Positions 9,401 to 17,341 are shown, counted from the stretch's first letter. The stretch: 32,883 bases of DNA from CAZXSK01 sp964642855 (GCA_964642855.1 CAZXSK010000050.1:1-32883), one strand, 5' to 3'. The notes: generated by a model from the sequence alone, not told the origin. Made by a program: numbers and translations.

Positions 9401-11205
9401 TTCACGCCGTCGGCGAGGAAGGTATCTTCAAGCAACGGCCCGTAGGCCGAACGGTCCGACGGGTCGACCTCGACAACCGACAGGTCGGACTCGGTGCCCA
9501 GGCCCCGTACCACGTCACCGATGTTCTGGGTGTCGGTCTCGTTGCCGAGAACGTCGTACTCCAGCTCGGGCGTCGTCTGGTGGCCTGTCATGGCCGTGGT
9601 ACTGTTGTCCAGGATGATGAACGTGATGTCCTGGCCGACCTTGATCGCCTGGGAGATGGCGAGCTGGCCGGAGTGGAAGAAGGTCGAGTCGCCCATGAAC
9701 ACGACCTGTTTGTTCGTGATGAAGGGATCCATGCCCACGCCGGTCCCGCCGCCAAGCCCCATGCCCGACAGATCGTGCATCAGGTCGGTGTTGGGGGGGA
9801 ACATCAGCATGGTATAGCAGCCGATATCCCCGTGGAACAGCAGGTCCACCGGCGTTCGGTGATGCTGTTTCCGCATATAGGCGGGATCACGGAAGTTGCG
9901 CTTGATTTCGAGGCAGAGGCTGGCTGAATCGCGGTGGGGGCAGCCTGCGCAGAAGCTCGGCACGCGGGCCGGAAGCTGGCCGACGTCGGTCTGGCCGGTC
10001 ACGTCGATGGTCTCCAGCTCCTTGTCCAGCGATTCCAGCAGGGGGGGCACGCTCACCGACGACTCCCCGCCGTAAAGCTTCTTGAGCAGCGGAGCCAGCC
10101 GGGCCATGATGACCGACGGGTGCAGCCCGCGGGTCTGCGGGATGCCATCGAGGCCTTCGGGGAACTGCTTGCCCCAGACCTGGATGTCCCGCTCTTTGAG
10201 CTGTCGGTCCTTGAGAATGATGTCGGCGATCTGCTCCTCGATGAAGCCGCGACGCTCCTCGACCACCACGATGCGCTCGCACTGGTCAGCCAGCTCGCGC
10301 ACCAACTGGTCGTCGACCGGATAGGTCATGCCGAGCTTGAGGATCGGCGCCTCGCCGAGAACGTCCATCTCCCACAGCGCCTGCCGGAGATATCCGTACG
10401 CCATCCCGCTGGTGACAAAGCCGACCGGCTTGCGCACAGAAGACGGGCACTCGATGCGGTTGAGGCCCAGTTCCCTTGCGACCTGCTTGGCCCGCTCAAG
10501 CCGCTGGGGATACTTCTCTTCCTGCCACCAGGTCTTGGGAGGCAGGAGGACGAACTTGTTGACGTCGATGCCGGCTGTCTCCAGTTCGTGAGGGGCTTTC
10601 ATCGAATGCTCTGGGAACTGATTGTCCCGGCAGTCAACGGTTCCCCCGCCATCGGCCAGGTTCGTCGGCAAGATGAAGCCGGTGTAGAGCTCGCTTCGTC
10701 GGGAGAGCTTGAAGGACAGGTCTACCCAGTCCTTGACCTCCTGGGCGTTGCTGGGCTCGATGACCGGGATGAACAGGTGCCTGGAGATGTACCGGCTGTC
10801 GGAGGGAACCTGGGTGGAATCCGACCACGGGTCGTCACCGTATACGACGACCGCTCCGCCCTCCGGATGGGCGCCGGCGAGCGAGCCCAGTGCCAGGGCG
10901 TCGGCGGCGACGTGCACGCCCACCGATTTCATCACGATCATGCCCCGGCAGCCCGCTACCTGCGATCCGTTGAGCGCAGCGGCTGCGAGGGCTTCGTTGT
11001 TATTGATTACCGCACGGATGCCATTTTCGTTCAGGAGGTCCTTGATGAGGGACATCGAATCGAAAAAGGCAGCTACGGGACTTCCCGGGTACCCCGCCAG
11101 CAAGTGGACGCCGCCTTCGGTTTCCAGCGCGCCCTTGAGCAGCAGCTCGTTGCCGGTGAAGATTTCCGGCCCGTTCTCGGTAAGGAATCTCGGGTCGACC
11201 TTCAT
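6436..11205 (-). CDS. Three-part fusion: indolepyruvate ferredoxin oxidoreductase (alpha + gamma) and GltD-like NAD(P)H oxidoreductase
   Basis: The family oxidises arylpyruvates or related 2-oxoacids with CoA, giving acyl-CoA, CO2 and low-potential electrons. The 1589-residue protein runs as follows (numbering from 11205). Pyrimidine-binding POR domain, about 10-380. Thiamine-diphosphate domain, about 415-640, with CAGCPHRD, GDIGC, GDSTFF and DNSTTAMTG. Fe-S region with Cys645, 648, 651, 657 and further cysteines at 678-690. Gamma domain, about 725-930 (GVGGMGIG). DUF6537-like region, about 985-1150. Last is a complete glutamate-synthase small-subunit module with two cysteine clusters (RCMHC...GCP and CPAPCQDAC), an FAD loop GSGPAG at about 1264 and a second dinucleotide loop. 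The start at 11205 follows a TACAAT box; an alternative start at 11268 has poorly spaced signals. The fused module suggests electron transfer to NAD(P)+, which is an inference. Confidence 0.9.
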   Translation of the reverse strand: MKVDPRFLTENGPEIFTGNELLLKGALETEGGVHLLAGYPGSPVAAFFDSMSLIKDLLNENGIRAVINNNEALAAAALNGSQVAGCRGMIVMKSVGVHVAADALALGSLAGAHPEGGAVVVYGDDPWSDSTQVPSDSRYISRHLFIPVIEPSNAQEVKDWVDLSFKLSRRSELYTGFILPTNLADGGGTVDCRDNQFPEHSMKAPHELETAGIDVNKFVLLPPKTWWQEEKYPQRLERAKQVARELGLNRIECPSSVRKPVGFVTSGMAYGYLRQALWEMDVLGEAPILKLGMTYPVDDQLVRELADQCERIVVVEERRGFIEEQIADIILKDRQLKERDIQVWGKQFPEGLDGIPQTRGLHPSVIMARLAPLLKKLYGGESSVSVPPLLESLDKELETIDVTGQTDVGQLPARVPSFCAGCPHRDSASLCLEIKRNFRDPAYMRKQHHRTPVDLLFHGDIGCYTMLMFPPNTDLMHDLSGMGLGGGTGVGMDPFITNKQVVFMGDSTFFHSGQLAISQAIKVGQDITFIILDNSTTAMTGHQTTPELEYDVLGNETDTQNIGDVVRGLGTESDLSVVEVDPSDRSAYGPLLEDTFLADGVKVIIARKECAITEGRRKRRAQREIRKKLGYLPYSEHVNVNTDVCRFCLRCAEMTGCPGLRHVETDYGRKMDTDFSACVGDGACEQIGACSSFERVIVTRKQKPRTRIPELGLDSIPEPAKRAVDEVWRGCIVGVGGMGIGMATQILVRAGHKEGHEVIFLDKKGLAVRNGGVLSQVVYNISREPITAVIPYGKADLLLGVDILEAARALDPTGRGRVASSDRTAAVINTFKAPTIKGVMGQDDFDPADLERLVREHTRSDDFLARNISDVCEKYLGSRQYVNIMMLGFAFQKGLIPVSMHSMAWAIKDTIRADFRKNLYAFNIGRKLCERMDIFQGAPKRTGWKETLDEKCRNTIRRFGRRGQKLAERLRRLASGAVVTAANLDDTTKRDLIVRIYDCMRWGGIDYAQQYTDQVLAIYAKDRSEFGYAASRAVTHNLADAMLIKDGVFVAELSTSPEKYHRDREKYNVNPAQGDRIRYRQMWHWDLNIGPWNHHFRHVVYPWMLRTIRSMKFVRKLIPGWHRREKRYLERYQNLLASFDYGSYDEYLRRTARLSSPRCMHCQQPLCSESGCPLENRVPVWVDLAYQDKWREAADALQETNNFPEFTAHICPAPCQDACKKALAGYPVQIRELELEVINKAFDEGWISPQKPSEQTGRRVAIVGSGPAGLAAAQRLAREGHEVVVMDREQRVGGLMRYGIPEPRLAKRLIDRRVEQLKAEGVKFRTGVEVGKDISAAELREQYDAVILAVGAPRPRDLAVPGRQNDNVHFAMDFLRQQNPACQDDYVTESIDIRGKTVTVIGGGLTGEDCVEAALSQGAREVHQLEIMPKQGQRTRLTDSEIAEDLDGVDRRWCVATKAFQAQGTRLEGIKAVRVEWMPSPQGPVMKEVTGSEFDVRTDVAVLALGFEPIPDESLVGQLGLETTEDGRLVVRQCATSERGVFAAGDIVTGAAYVVTAIDSGRRAAEKVDEYLASKTVRPSSTSEPVEVG

Positions 11206-11215
11206 AGTTCGAGCT

Positions 11216-11243
11216 ATTGTAGAACCGTCGGCCCCGGGGCCAA
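11216..11243 (-). promoter_or_regulatory. Candidate promoter of the oxidoreductase fusion gene
   Basis: On the minus strand, TTGGCC, 16 bases, then TACAAT; only 10 bases separate the -10 box from the ATG at 11205. The predicted transcript would have a leader of about 3 bases. This also argues against the longer start at 11268, which lies upstream of this promoter. Confidence 0.45.
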
Positions 11244-11389
11244 AGGCTTTTTCGCCCTTGCGGGTCATCTCCCGCAGCCGTCGGTCGGGGAGTCTGGTAT
11301 CCCCGTTCGCGTGGATCGCCTGTCGCTGTTATCGGACATGGCAGCTTGAACCGGCCAGCTTTCCCTCCCCCAGTGCCGTGCCGAAGCGC

Positions 11390-12787
11390 CTACTCACTTG
11401 CCGAAACCGGCAGGGAAGCCATCGCTTCGGGGGGTGTCAGCGTCTTCCTGCCGTCCGGCGTCGTCCAGGAGAGGCGGTACGACCCGCCACCGGACGCCTG
11501 GTAGTACTCAATCCTGATCGGGTGCAGACCGGCTGAAAGCTCCAGCTTCGCCGACTTCTCGGTCGGGCCCTGATCGGTCCAGTTGTCGATCACCTGCTCG
11601 CCGTCCACCCACACCCGCTGGCCATCGTCCGACTCCGAATGCAGCACGTACGTCCCGGACTCGGTAATCCGAAGAAAGCCCGTCCAGCGGATGGAGATAT
11701 CCTCGTTGCGCCCATTCGGGTAGCCGTAGCTTTCCTTGTCGAATTCCAGCTTTCGATCGATCCGGCGGAAAGCGAGCTTGTCGAAGCTCTTGTCCTTGTA
11801 GTACTCGCCCTTCAGGCCGGGCAGGTAACTGCCCAGCGTCGCGGCATGGCCAGCCGCCCAGGCGACGACGTCGTCGTCGGACGACCGCGCCGCCCGCTGA
11901 GCGTAGTCCCGCAGGCTTTCGAATGCTCCGTCGTCGCCAATCCATTCGTCAAGAGCCGCACCGTTGCCGTCGGCGTGCTTTCGCACAATCGAAGCCAGCA
12001 CGGCCACCAGGTCGCGGTCACCGAAGTCTTCGTCCTCCAGATCCACCAGACGGTAGACCTCCGCAACGACCGGGGCGGGCATGTCACCGGGCCAGTTTGC
12101 CAGGGCATCGGTGATTGCGGCACGCAGAAGGGCGTTGGGGTCGTTTTCAAGCTTGTCGACGATGCCGGGCAGGGCGTTGGCGTCGCGGGCATCGCGAAGT
12201 ACAGCGACCGCAGCGGCGGCTTGTCGTCCGTCGTCCTCCCGGAAGACCTTCCGGAGGTAGATCACCCCCGCGCGTCCTGCTTGCAGAAACTCCCGCCGGG
12301 CCGTTCCCGCTTCCGAAGGATCCTCGGAGAGAAGCTTCGCCATGGCGAATCCCAGCAGGCCACTGGCGTCTCGTTCCTCCCGCAGCCGGTAGACGAGCTC
12401 CCGAAGCTCGCCCTCCCTCGGGTGTCCCCGGAAGTCCTCCTGCATCTCGAAAGCAGCCCGCAGAGCGTGAGAGAACCTTGCATCCTCCTCAAGAGCAAGC
12501 ACCTTTCGGAGGCGACGGTCGAAGGCGCGCGGGTCGGGTTGGGGCTCGTTGGGGTCCTCGTGATCCTGGCTGGACACCGGGCCGGTGTCGTTGGCATCTT
12601 CCGGCTGCTTGCTTACCGGCATCTGATCCGATCGCTGCGAGTTGGGCACTCGCGCGGTGGGTTCCGAGCCGTTGCCGTCGTTCGGCTGCGACTCGCTGCG
12701 GTCATTGCAGCCTATGGCTGCCCCCAGCAGGCAGGAGAGTACTGCGACGACAGACAGGGGACGATAAAGGGGGCTATCGAATCTCAT
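11390..12787 (-). CDS. Lipoprotein with helical-repeat region and C-terminal PA14 domain
   Basis: The 465-residue protein begins with a lipoprotein signal: hydrophobic stretch about 9-26 and lipobox AIGC, with Cys27 as the lipidation site. A low-complexity linker rich in Asp, Asn, Gln and Pro follows (28-85). An alpha-helical region (about 90-310) resembles HEAT-type repeats, with segments such as VAVLRDARDANALPGIV and ALLRAAITDAL. From about 325 a PA14-type beta-sandwich starts (LKGEYYKDKSFD), with ISIRWTGFLRITESGTYVLH and HPIRIEYYQASGGGSYRLSW. PA14 domains usually bind carbohydrate or mediate surface contacts. It is probably anchored in a cell envelope membrane facing the periplasm or outside. 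No enzymatic motif is visible, and the function is unknown. Confidence 0.85.
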   Translation of the reverse strand: MRFDSPLYRPLSVVAVLSCLLGAAIGCNDRSESQPNDGNGSEPTARVPNSQRSDQMPVSKQPEDANDTGPVSSQDHEDPNEPQPDPRAFDRRLRKVLALEEDARFSHALRAAFEMQEDFRGHPREGELRELVYRLREERDASGLLGFAMAKLLSEDPSEAGTARREFLQAGRAGVIYLRKVFREDDGRQAAAAVAVLRDARDANALPGIVDKLENDPNALLRAAITDALANWPGDMPAPVVAEVYRLVDLEDEDFGDRDLVAVLASIVRKHADGNGAALDEWIGDDGAFESLRDYAQRAARSSDDDVVAWAAGHAATLGSYLPGLKGEYYKDKSFDKLAFRRIDRKLEFDKESYGYPNGRNEDISIRWTGFLRITESGTYVLHSESDDGQRVWVDGEQVIDNWTDQGPTEKSAKLELSAGLHPIRIEYYQASGGGSYRLSWTTPDGRKTLTPPEAMASLPVSASE

Positions 12788-12864
12788 GGGATGTACAACA
12801 GGATTTCGGTCGTCAGGTACTGGAAGGTTACGAGTTGACCGTCTTCACGTGGGGGATGCCCGGC

Positions 12865-13251
12865 CTACTCGCCGCCGCGATGGGTGCTCCACTTGCGTCC
12901 GAGTCCGACGATCAGGCGGTTGGTTTCGTCGGCAAGGGTCAACACGTCCTGGATCTCGTCTTTCTCCACGATGTCGGTGAGATAGGCGACCTCGGCGATG
13001 GTTTCGACCTCGTACACGCTGGCGCGGGCGTCCTGCAGGAAATGCAGGAATTCCCCGGACTCCTGGCGGTCGAAGCTGTCGGCGATGCTCGCAGCCACGT
13101 TCACCGAAGCCTTGCGGATTTCCTGGATCATGCCGAACCGCTCGCTCGGGGGGAACCGCCTGCTCAAGCGGTAGGTGGCTGCGGCGAGGTCCATCGCACG
13201 ACGCCAGGCGAAAAGGTCGCGGTGATTGGTGATTTCGTTTCGCTTGCTCAT
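12865..13251 (-). CDS. Four-helix-bundle protein (23S rRNA intervening-sequence protein family)
   Basis: I chose the ATG at 13251 (MSKRNEI) because GAGG lies 5 bases upstream; the frame is open to 13296, but that extension looks non-coding. The 128-residue protein matches the S23/four-helix-bundle family: an aromatic LFAWRRAMDLA start helix, FPPSERFGMIQEIRKASVNVAASIADSF in the second, and a third helix with FLHFLQDARASVYEVET. Family members form pentameric bundles; some are encoded within 23S rRNA insertions, but most, like this one, are free-standing and of unknown function. It lies between a lipoprotein gene and NAD kinase on the same strand. Confidence 0.88.
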   Translation of the reverse strand: MSKRNEITNHRDLFAWRRAMDLAAATYRLSRRFPPSERFGMIQEIRKASVNVAASIADSFDRQESGEFLHFLQDARASVYEVETIAEVAYLTDIVEKDEIQDVLTLADETNRLIVGLGRKWSTHRGGE

Positions 13252-13312
13252 GGTCGCCTCCACGGGCATTGTTCGCCCGGCCGGCACACAGGACAACGTA
13301 CTCTGTACTATA

Positions 13313-14206
13313 TCAGACGGATGAATCGCTTCCAGGTTGGGCGGAAGTTCTTCGCGATCGCATTTCGTGGTGGGGGCTCTGTCCCCACTGGAGTTTGTTG
13401 CTCAGGGTGGAGAAGAACGCCCTTCCCGGATGGGGAATCACTTTGGCGGGTCGATCCGACCGGCGGACCCGCACGGCGTTTCCGTCGCACAGGGGAGTAT
13501 TGATCTGCCCGTCGATGCTCACCGTGGTTCCCTCGTTGACCCGGGTGGCGATGATCTGCACCGTCCGGTCGGCAGCCACCACGATCGGACGAAGCGACAA
13601 GGTGTGTGGCGCGATGGGAGTAATCGCGACGGCGTCGAGGCAGGGGGCCATGATCGGCCCGCCGGCGGACATGTTGTAGCCCGTCGAGCCCGAAGGCGAG
13701 GCGATAACCAGTCCGTCGCCGAGATACCGGGCGATCTCTTCCTCTCCCTGGGTCACCAGCAGATCGACCATACGGAACGGGTGGCCTGCCGAGATGGCTA
13801 CGTCGTTGGCAGCCAGTGAATGCAGCTTCTCCTTGCCGTTGCAGTCGATCTCGACGTCGAGGACAAGTCTTTCGGTGGGCTGGATCCGGCCTTCCAGAAC
13901 CTGGCCGAAGTGTTTCTTGAGATGGGGTACGTCGTACTCAGCCAGGAACCCCAGTTTGCCCATGTTCACCCCGAGCATCGGAATGCCGGTGGGCACAAGC
14001 AGCCTGGCCGCTGCGAGCAGGGTACCGTCTCCGCCGAAAACAATACAGAGGTCGGCGTCGACGGCTGAATCGGGCAGCGGACCCCGGGCGGCAGCGACGG
14101 CGAGAATATCCACCCGCTCCTGAAGCCAGGGGCGAAGGACTTCGATCTGTTCGGGCACCCCGGGTTTGTCCGGATTGGCCAGAATGATGATAGCCGGCCT
14201 GGCCAT
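13313..14206 (-). CDS. nadK: NAD kinase
   Basis: NadK phosphorylates NAD+ to NADP+, using ATP or polyphosphate. The 297-residue cytoplasmic enzyme carries the hallmark GGDGT at 58-62, then NMGKLGFLAEY, the NDVAIS segment, and the conserved SPSGSTGYNMSAGGPI substrate-binding stretch. The C-terminal part SIDGQ is also typical. The last 25 residues or so are basic and lie beyond the usual end of the family. The ATG at 14206 has GGAG 9 bases upstream. It follows the UDP-sugar pyrophosphorylase gene by 54 bases on the same strand, so the two are probably co-transcribed. Confidence 0.95.
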   Translation of the reverse strand: MARPAIIILANPDKPGVPEQIEVLRPWLQERVDILAVAAARGPLPDSAVDADLCIVFGGDGTLLAAARLLVPTGIPMLGVNMGKLGFLAEYDVPHLKKHFGQVLEGRIQPTERLVLDVEIDCNGKEKLHSLAANDVAISAGHPFRMVDLLVTQGEEEIARYLGDGLVIASPSGSTGYNMSAGGPIMAPCLDAVAITPIAPHTLSLRPIVVAADRTVQIIATRVNEGTTVSIDGQINTPLCDGNAVRVRRSDRPAKVIPHPGRAFFSTLSNKLQWGQSPHHEMRSRRTSAQPGSDSSV

Positions 14207-14260
14207 GGCATCACACTCCCGTCGTGGAGACTCCCTGGTGATCGATCCGCCGGCCCGGAT

Positions 14261-15709
14261 TCAGTGGCGGATGTCTCCCATCTGTCCTCGCGAGCCGATG
14301 TAGACCTTCCCGCCGGCCGGAATCTCCATGTCCTTGTCGATCCGCCTCGCCAGTTCCCCGGCCGAGTCGGCAAACAGCGGCGAGATCTCGATCGCCGCAG
14401 CTACCTGTCCGTCTGCATCGCGGGGGACGGTGATCCCGGCGTCTTCCAGCCAGGTTGCCGCGCGTCGGACCTGGTCGTGCAAACTGGTAGCGGGGCTGTC
14501 GGCACCTTCGGCGTTCTTGATCGGGCTGAATTCCTCCGCCCGGTCGGTTTCGTAGATCGCGGTTTCCCGGGCTTTGGGCATGGCGTCAAAGACGAACATC
14601 TCGAGCTTCACGGCGTTGGGCTCGCTGGGCTTGACGGTTTCGCCTGTCTCGTTGACACAGGGGACCTTCTTTTCCGCCCGGTGGAAGGGCAGGTCCAACC
14701 GGCCACCCTCGCTCAGACGCTCCACGAAACTGCGGGAAAGCACGTGAATGGCGATCGATCCTGCCGAGAACAGCAGGCGCCCGTCGTCGCGGGTGGCCGT
14801 GGCCAGCTCGTCGGGCATGTCGGAGTATTCGATGACCGTGACCTTGCCATCTGCAACGCAGAGGTTCCCGAGTTTCTCAAACGGGTCCCGCTTGGGCAGG
14901 CACTTGGCGCTCATCTCGGCGTTCTGCAGGTCATGGAGCCCCAGGAAGACGGGGTCAATACAATGCACCAGGGGATTGTCCACCTGGAAGTAGCTGATGT
15001 GCTCGATGCCTCGCCTGGCCATGTCTTCCAGGGCGCCGCTTCGGTGCAACGCCAGCAGGCTCCCGCCGTGGCCGTCCGGACTCAACGCCAGCGAACCGGG
15101 ACTCTCCAGAAGCAGCTTGCCGTCCATGCCGATGGCGGGCATGGTTCCCTGCACGAAGAAGAACACATCATCGGGATTGAAGCCGAAGAAATCCTGCTGC
15201 CTGAAAAACGCCCGGGTTGCCACGTCGTTGGCGGGCGAGGTCATGATGTACCAGGGAATAGGCCTGCGAGCCCGGCTGGCTGCGGCGCGGATTTGCTCGG
15301 CGAAGACCTGGAACAGACTCTTGCGCGCAATCGGCGTACTCTCAAAGCACCCCTTCGGGCCTTCGTAGCCCAGGCGCGTTCCCTGGCCTCCGGCCACGAC
15401 GAAAGCGGCTACCTTGCCTTCGACGAGCAACTGTTCCCCTCGGGCTCTCGCCTCCTCGAGCTGCCTGCTCTCCTGTTCGTCGGAGGGTTTGCTGCTGACG
15501 ATTTCGGGGGGCAGCAGGTTGTCGGGTACCGTTACCTCGGGCACGTTGAGGACGTACCGTTCGATCAGTTCGGAGAGCTGATCGAAGTCGATGGCCTCGA
15601 GTTGCTGGAGCAGCAGCTTCTGCCCGGGCTCGTCCAGTTGATCGTAGAACCTCAACAGATGTGCCTGACCGTACTTCTCCAGCGTCTTTCGGATGTCAGC
15701 TACGTCCAT
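14261..15709 (-). CDS. UDP-sugar pyrophosphorylase of the eukaryotic UAP1/UDPGP type
   Basis: It likely joins UTP and a sugar 1-phosphate (GlcNAc-1-P is best supported) to give the UDP-sugar and pyrophosphate. The 482-residue protein has a helical N-terminal part, then the nucleotide loop GGQGTRLG at 107-114 followed by GPKGCFES. Further on are SPDGHGGSL, FQVDNPLV, and KRDPFEKLGNLCVADGKVTVIEYSDM-like sequence, all in the order of UAP1 proteins rather than bacterial GlmU. There is no left-handed beta-helix acetyltransferase domain. UDP-GlcNAc would feed lipid A or envelope glycans. The start at 15709 has GGAG 8 bases upstream. Eukaryote-like enzymes of this type occur in several bacteria including planctomycetes, so recent transfer need not be assumed. 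Confidence 0.88.
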   Translation of the reverse strand: MDVADIRKTLEKYGQAHLLRFYDQLDEPGQKLLLQQLEAIDFDQLSELIERYVLNVPEVTVPDNLLPPEIVSSKPSDEQESRQLEEARARGEQLLVEGKVAAFVVAGGQGTRLGYEGPKGCFESTPIARKSLFQVFAEQIRAAASRARRPIPWYIMTSPANDVATRAFFRQQDFFGFNPDDVFFFVQGTMPAIGMDGKLLLESPGSLALSPDGHGGSLLALHRSGALEDMARRGIEHISYFQVDNPLVHCIDPVFLGLHDLQNAEMSAKCLPKRDPFEKLGNLCVADGKVTVIEYSDMPDELATATRDDGRLLFSAGSIAIHVLSRSFVERLSEGGRLDLPFHRAEKKVPCVNETGETVKPSEPNAVKLEMFVFDAMPKARETAIYETDRAEEFSPIKNAEGADSPATSLHDQVRRAATWLEDAGITVPRDADGQVAAAIEISPLFADSAGELARRIDKDMEIPAGGKVYIGSRGQMGDIRH

Positions 15710-15983
15710 GAGTGGTTCTCCGTCCGGTCCGACAGGATCGGCCGGGAGTTCAGGAATTCTGCCCCCAAGACACTAGGCAAGCGGCGGGAACGAGTCAAGG
15801 CCCGACCGGAGCGGTATCCGCAGGAAAACCCGCCTGCGCGGAGATTCCGGTATGGATGTTGTTCCCGGGCGAAACTCTCTCCCGCGCAATGCATTGAACC
15901 CGGTAAAGGCGCGCTTCGCCGATCCTGCCTCTCCATTGCGGTATTCAGGGGGTGTGGGGTGCGTTTTTTGTGCGCGCCACCTC

Positions 15984-16013
15984 TTGACACCCTCCCCGCC
16001 GAATGGGTATCAT
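15984..16013 (+). promoter_or_regulatory. Near-consensus sigma70-type promoter
   Basis: TTGACA (15984-15989), 18 bases, TATCAT (16008-16013). The predicted start site is about 16020, just before a segment able to form a stem-loop. It is 430 bases from the next gene, so it drives either an unannotated RNA or a very long leader for the pseudopilin. Confidence 0.6.
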
Positions 16014-16021
16014 GAAGTTGT

Positions 16022-16064
16022 GGAAGATGGGCGAAGGCCCTATTATTCAGCTATTTTCATCTTC
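16022..16064 (+). ncRNA. Candidate structured RNA start: nested stem-loop
   Basis: GAAGATG (16023-16029) can pair with CATCTTC (16058-16064). Inside, GGGC-GAAG-GCCC at 16029-16040 forms a tight hairpin; the two stems share one G. The element begins within a few bases of the start site predicted from the promoter at 15984. No known RNA family was recognised. Confidence 0.35.
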
Positions 16065-16214
16065 ATCCAATCCTTTTCTCGCCACGCCTTCCTTCCACTG
16101 CTGGCCTGCATTGGCTGACTTCGCGAAGTCCGTAGAAGCTGCTTTTCTGCGTAGCCCGGCCCTGCGATTGGCCACCAGAGGTGGACGACCGTTCGACCGC
16201 AGCAGGCGACGTAT

Positions 16215-16252
16215 GCCGCAACCATGCGGCTCCGTGATGCCCACGTGGCATC
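16215..16252 (+). other. Twin hairpins in the leader region
   Basis: GCCGCA-ACCA-TGCGGC (16215-16230) is followed after 5 bases by GATGCC-CACGT-GGCATC (16236-16252). Both stems are perfect 6-bp pairings. They could belong to a structured leader or small RNA; neither is followed by a T-run. Confidence 0.45.
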
Positions 16253-16373
16253 CGATATATCCAGTAGTGTAGGCTGAGGAACCGGGCATCTACTTGCATG
16301 TTGCACGAGTTCCGCCAGCTGAGAGAACATCCGCAGTAGCCGGCTCTGACGGGTCGGCAAGAACGGTTGGGCC

Positions 16374-16404
16374 TTGACGCAACAAGCTATCATTGGTCTA
16401 TGAT
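16374..16404 (+). promoter_or_regulatory. Candidate pseudopilin promoter
   Basis: TTGACG (16374-16379), 19 bases, TATGAT (16399-16404). The spacing is longer than ideal. A start near 16411 would give a 40-base leader carrying the strong ribosome binding site AAGGAAGGAG ahead of the ATG at 16451. Confidence 0.4.
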
Positions 16405-16450
16405 CGCAAGGACCCAGCCTCATCCGTAGCGAAGGAAGGAGTTCGCAATC

Positions 16451-17266
16451 ATGCGAAGAAAAGGATTCACACTGATTGAGCTTCTGGTGGTCATCGCGAT
16501 CATCGCATTGCTGGTGTCGATTCTGCTGCCCAGTCTGTCCAAGGCCCGAGAGATGGCCCGGCAGACGGTCTGCGGAACCCGACTCAGCGGTATCGGCAAG
16601 GCGTTTGGTATCTACTCGGCTGCAAACCGGGACACGTTCCCCTGCATGGTCGATCCGAGTACCAAACAGCCGTCGTCATCCATCTCCGGCGCCTGCAGTA
16701 TGCAGAGCGACATCGATGCGTTCTGGAACAACGAGTACGACTCGAACAACCAGGCGCTCTGGCTGCTCGTCGAGTCCGGCGAAGCCGGAGAGAACCTCTT
16801 CGAGTGCCCCTCGGACGGCGATTACCGCAAGCCGGATCACAGCAACAACTCCAAGGGCTTCGACTCGTGGCGGAACAACTCGTATGCGTTCCAGCCCATG
16901 ACGCACCACAGCGACAACGAGGGCTATCCGGGAGCGTCCGGCCAGGATTCCGCCACCGTTGTTGCCGGCGACAAGCAGGGAGAACCATCCGAAGAGTACA
17001 ACATGAACCATGCCAACGGGGGCAACTTCCTCACGGCTGGTTACAGTGTCGCATTCCGCGACGACCGGTGGAACTTCGTAGGCTGGAACCGAAACCACGC
17101 GTACCTGAAGGACGTGATCGCTTCCGGCGACGACGCCGGCGAGCTTGAGATCGATCCGGACAACGTTGACAGCAAGAGCGACTTGGGCGGCCTGAATGCG
17201 AGTCTGCCCGAGCACGAAAGCGACAGCGTCCTGTTCTGGACCGACCAGGAGACGCCCAATCCGTAA
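16451..17266 (+). CDS. Pseudopilin-like protein with type II secretion/prepilin N-terminus
   Basis: The 271-residue protein starts MRRKGFTLIELLVVIAIIAL: a short basic leader, the prepilin peptidase site G5/F6, the conserved Glu5 of the mature protein, and a 20-residue hydrophobic helix. This fits assembly at the inner membrane by a type II secretion or type IV pilus-like machine. Planctomycetes encode dozens of such proteins per genome, most of unknown role. The C-terminal part is hydrophilic and rich in Asn, Asp and Ser, with NHANGGNFLTAGYSVAFRDD in the place where relatives have an H-x9-DG motif. The full motif is not present. AAGGAAGGAG lies upstream of the ATG. It stands alone, with a hairpin terminator after it. 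Confidence 0.9.
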   Translation: MRRKGFTLIELLVVIAIIALLVSILLPSLSKAREMARQTVCGTRLSGIGKAFGIYSAANRDTFPCMVDPSTKQPSSSISGACSMQSDIDAFWNNEYDSNNQALWLLVESGEAGENLFECPSDGDYRKPDHSNNSKGFDSWRNNSYAFQPMTHHSDNEGYPGASGQDSATVVAGDKQGEPSEEYNMNHANGGNFLTAGYSVAFRDDRWNFVGWNRNHAYLKDVIASGDDAGELEIDPDNVDSKSDLGGLNASLPEHESDSVLFWTDQETPNP

Positions 17267-17319
17267 CCCATGCTGATCATGCATCCCCAGTGGCTGCGTG
17301 ACGTGCAGAACCCGCCGGG

Positions 17320-17341
17320 ACGGATCCTCTCACGGATCCGT
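17320..17341 (+). terminator. Hairpin downstream of the pseudopilin gene
   Basis: ACGGATCC (17320-17327), loop TCTCAC, GGATCCGT (17334-17341): a perfect 8-bp stem 54 bases after the stop codon. There is only a weak T-rich tract after it (TTCCGGCTTCTGTTT), so termination efficiency is uncertain. Confidence 0.5.

Larger units (their letters stand above)
15710..16450. other. 741-bp intergenic region without a supported gene
   Basis: This gap separates the divergent UAP-type gene (minus) and pseudopilin gene (plus). Short open frames on both strands (for example minus 16043-16423) have no recognisable motif and no ribosome binding site. The left part (15710-15980) shows nothing beyond the ribosome binding site of the minus-strand gene. 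The right part holds a near-consensus promoter at 15984, a paired segment at 16022-16064, a 14-base palindrome GACTTCGCGAAGTC at 16117-16130, twin hairpins at 16215-16252 and a second promoter at 16374. Confidence 0.6.

Noticed and set aside
7363..9927. 854-residue open frame on the plus strand
   Set aside because: It is antisense to the strongly supported oxidoreductase fusion, and its translation is low-complexity with no domain; GC-rich codon use makes such shadows common.
16043..16423. Small minus-strand ORF of 126 codons in the intergenic gap
   Set aside because: There is no ribosome binding site and no motif, and it would run head-on against the strong plus-strand promoter; kept only as part of the non-coding region.
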